Source of the DNA: Bradyrhizobium sp. ISRA464
GTDB lineage: Bacteria > Pseudomonadota > Alphaproteobacteria > Rhizobiales > Xanthobacteraceae
Reading direction: 5' to 3'
DNA length: 64,000 bases
NCBI RefSeq assembly: GCF_029910095.1
Contig: NZ_CP094526.1
Location: 3,534,001 to 3,598,000 of the forward strand
In this document: positions 61,992 through 64,000 of the stretch, piece by piece
How the letters are laid out: every line of letters starts with the position of its first letter
Position numbering within the stretch: the first letter of the stretch is position 1
Translations under genes and position numbers: made by a program
Notes under the pieces: generated by a model
Seen by the model: the letters and a program-made list of their open reading frames with translations, nothing else
Told to the model about the DNA's origin: nothing
The model's database searches: none

Positions 61992-62198
61992 ATGATTTCC
62001 GCAAAGCCCCAATCCGACGACGATGACGGGCTGGAGGCGGCTGTCGATCAGGCCATAGCGGCCTGCGGTGGGGACATGCGTTCGACCATCCGTGCGCTGA
62101 TCGTCGCCAATGAATTCCTGGAGAGCGAAATCTGCGAGCTGATGAAAGCGGTCGCGCAAGCTCATTCGCGCGGCCGCTTCAAGACCTATTCGGGCTGA
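61992..62198 (+). CDS. Small conserved protein upstream of the carboxylase gene
   Basis: The 68-residue product starts MISAKPQSDDDDGLEAAVDQ and is acidic and helical (ACGGDMRSTIRALIVANEFLE, SEICELMKAVAQAHSRGR). It ends 180 bp before the carboxylase subunit on the same strand. Small proteins of this form are common in Bradyrhizobium with no known function. Confidence 0.75.
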   Translation: MISAKPQSDDDDGLEAAVDQAIAACGGDMRSTIRALIVANEFLESEICELMKAVAQAHSRGRFKTYSG

Positions 62199-62377
62199 AA
62201 TACCCCACTGGCTACCGCCGGAGGCGGGGCAGGGCCGCGATTAGACCGTTGCCTCCCGGGCGTTTTGCTGTACCACGGACTGGTGACGCCCAATTGCCCG
62301 TGCCAGATTGCGCGGGGAGGATCCTGCCAAGTCGAACAATCCAAATCGAACAATCCAAGTCGAAGCCCAAGAAGAGC

Positions 62378-64000
<1,623 letters not shown>

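Overview
The window reads as chromosomal DNA of a Bradyrhizobium-like alphaproteobacterium (inference). It has high GC, many short secreted or membrane proteins with alanine-rich signal peptides, GTG/TTG starts, Rhizobiales-type intergenic palindromic repeats, and a biotin-dependent propionyl/acetyl-CoA carboxylase alpha subunit at the right edge.

Left part (1-12.7 kb): the C-terminus of a sensor histidine kinase, a Tat-exported SMP-30/gluconolactonase, a GrlR-like protein, a VOC enzyme, small secreted proteins, FolD, a MaoC hydratase, an ACT-domain protein with a frameshifted tail, a TetR regulator next to a FabA-type dehydratase with a palindromic operator, two tiny ORFs, and a pentapeptide-repeat protein.

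Accretion region (12.8-21.3 kb): this zone ends at a tRNA-Arg(UCG) gene. It holds a frameshifted large serine recombinase beside the tRNA 3' end, a second recombinase remnant about 8 kb upstream, and three copies of a 32-bp repeat whose first 8 bp equal the tRNA 3' end. Cargo includes an MFS transporter, an O-methyltransferase and a divergent winged-helix/TPR regulator.

Middle (21.3-39.9 kb): a KefB-type antiporter with a universal-stress domain, several small genes and a winged-helix/YkgJ cysteine-cluster fusion. The most unusual locus follows, a compact type I secretion operon read leftward (33.6 to 27.1 kb). It encodes a Gln/Gly- and Asn-rich low-complexity protein, a 658-residue repeat protein, an ABC exporter with a long disordered N-terminus, and an HlyD adaptor. 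Neither candidate substrate has visible RTX repeats. The first gene's ribosome binding site lies inside a perfect hairpin, and a strong GC hairpin separates the two substrate genes. A stand-alone BamA/Omp85 paralogue and a secreted protein follow, bracketed by a 124-bp direct repeat.

IS cluster (40.1-43.8 kb): two inverted, almost identical IS701-family copies flank an IS5-family element, and all four junctions read CTAG.

Right part (43.8-64 kb): palindromic repeats, an EamA transporter, a 1-Cys peroxiredoxin, a secreted phosphodiesterase/phosphatase, a heavy-metal RND pump (adaptor plus inner-membrane subunit, no outer-membrane factor), a GGDEF-EAL protein with both motifs intact, an RlpA-like protein, a hybrid histidine kinase, a nuclease-like secreted protein, and the 5' part of the carboxylase gene.
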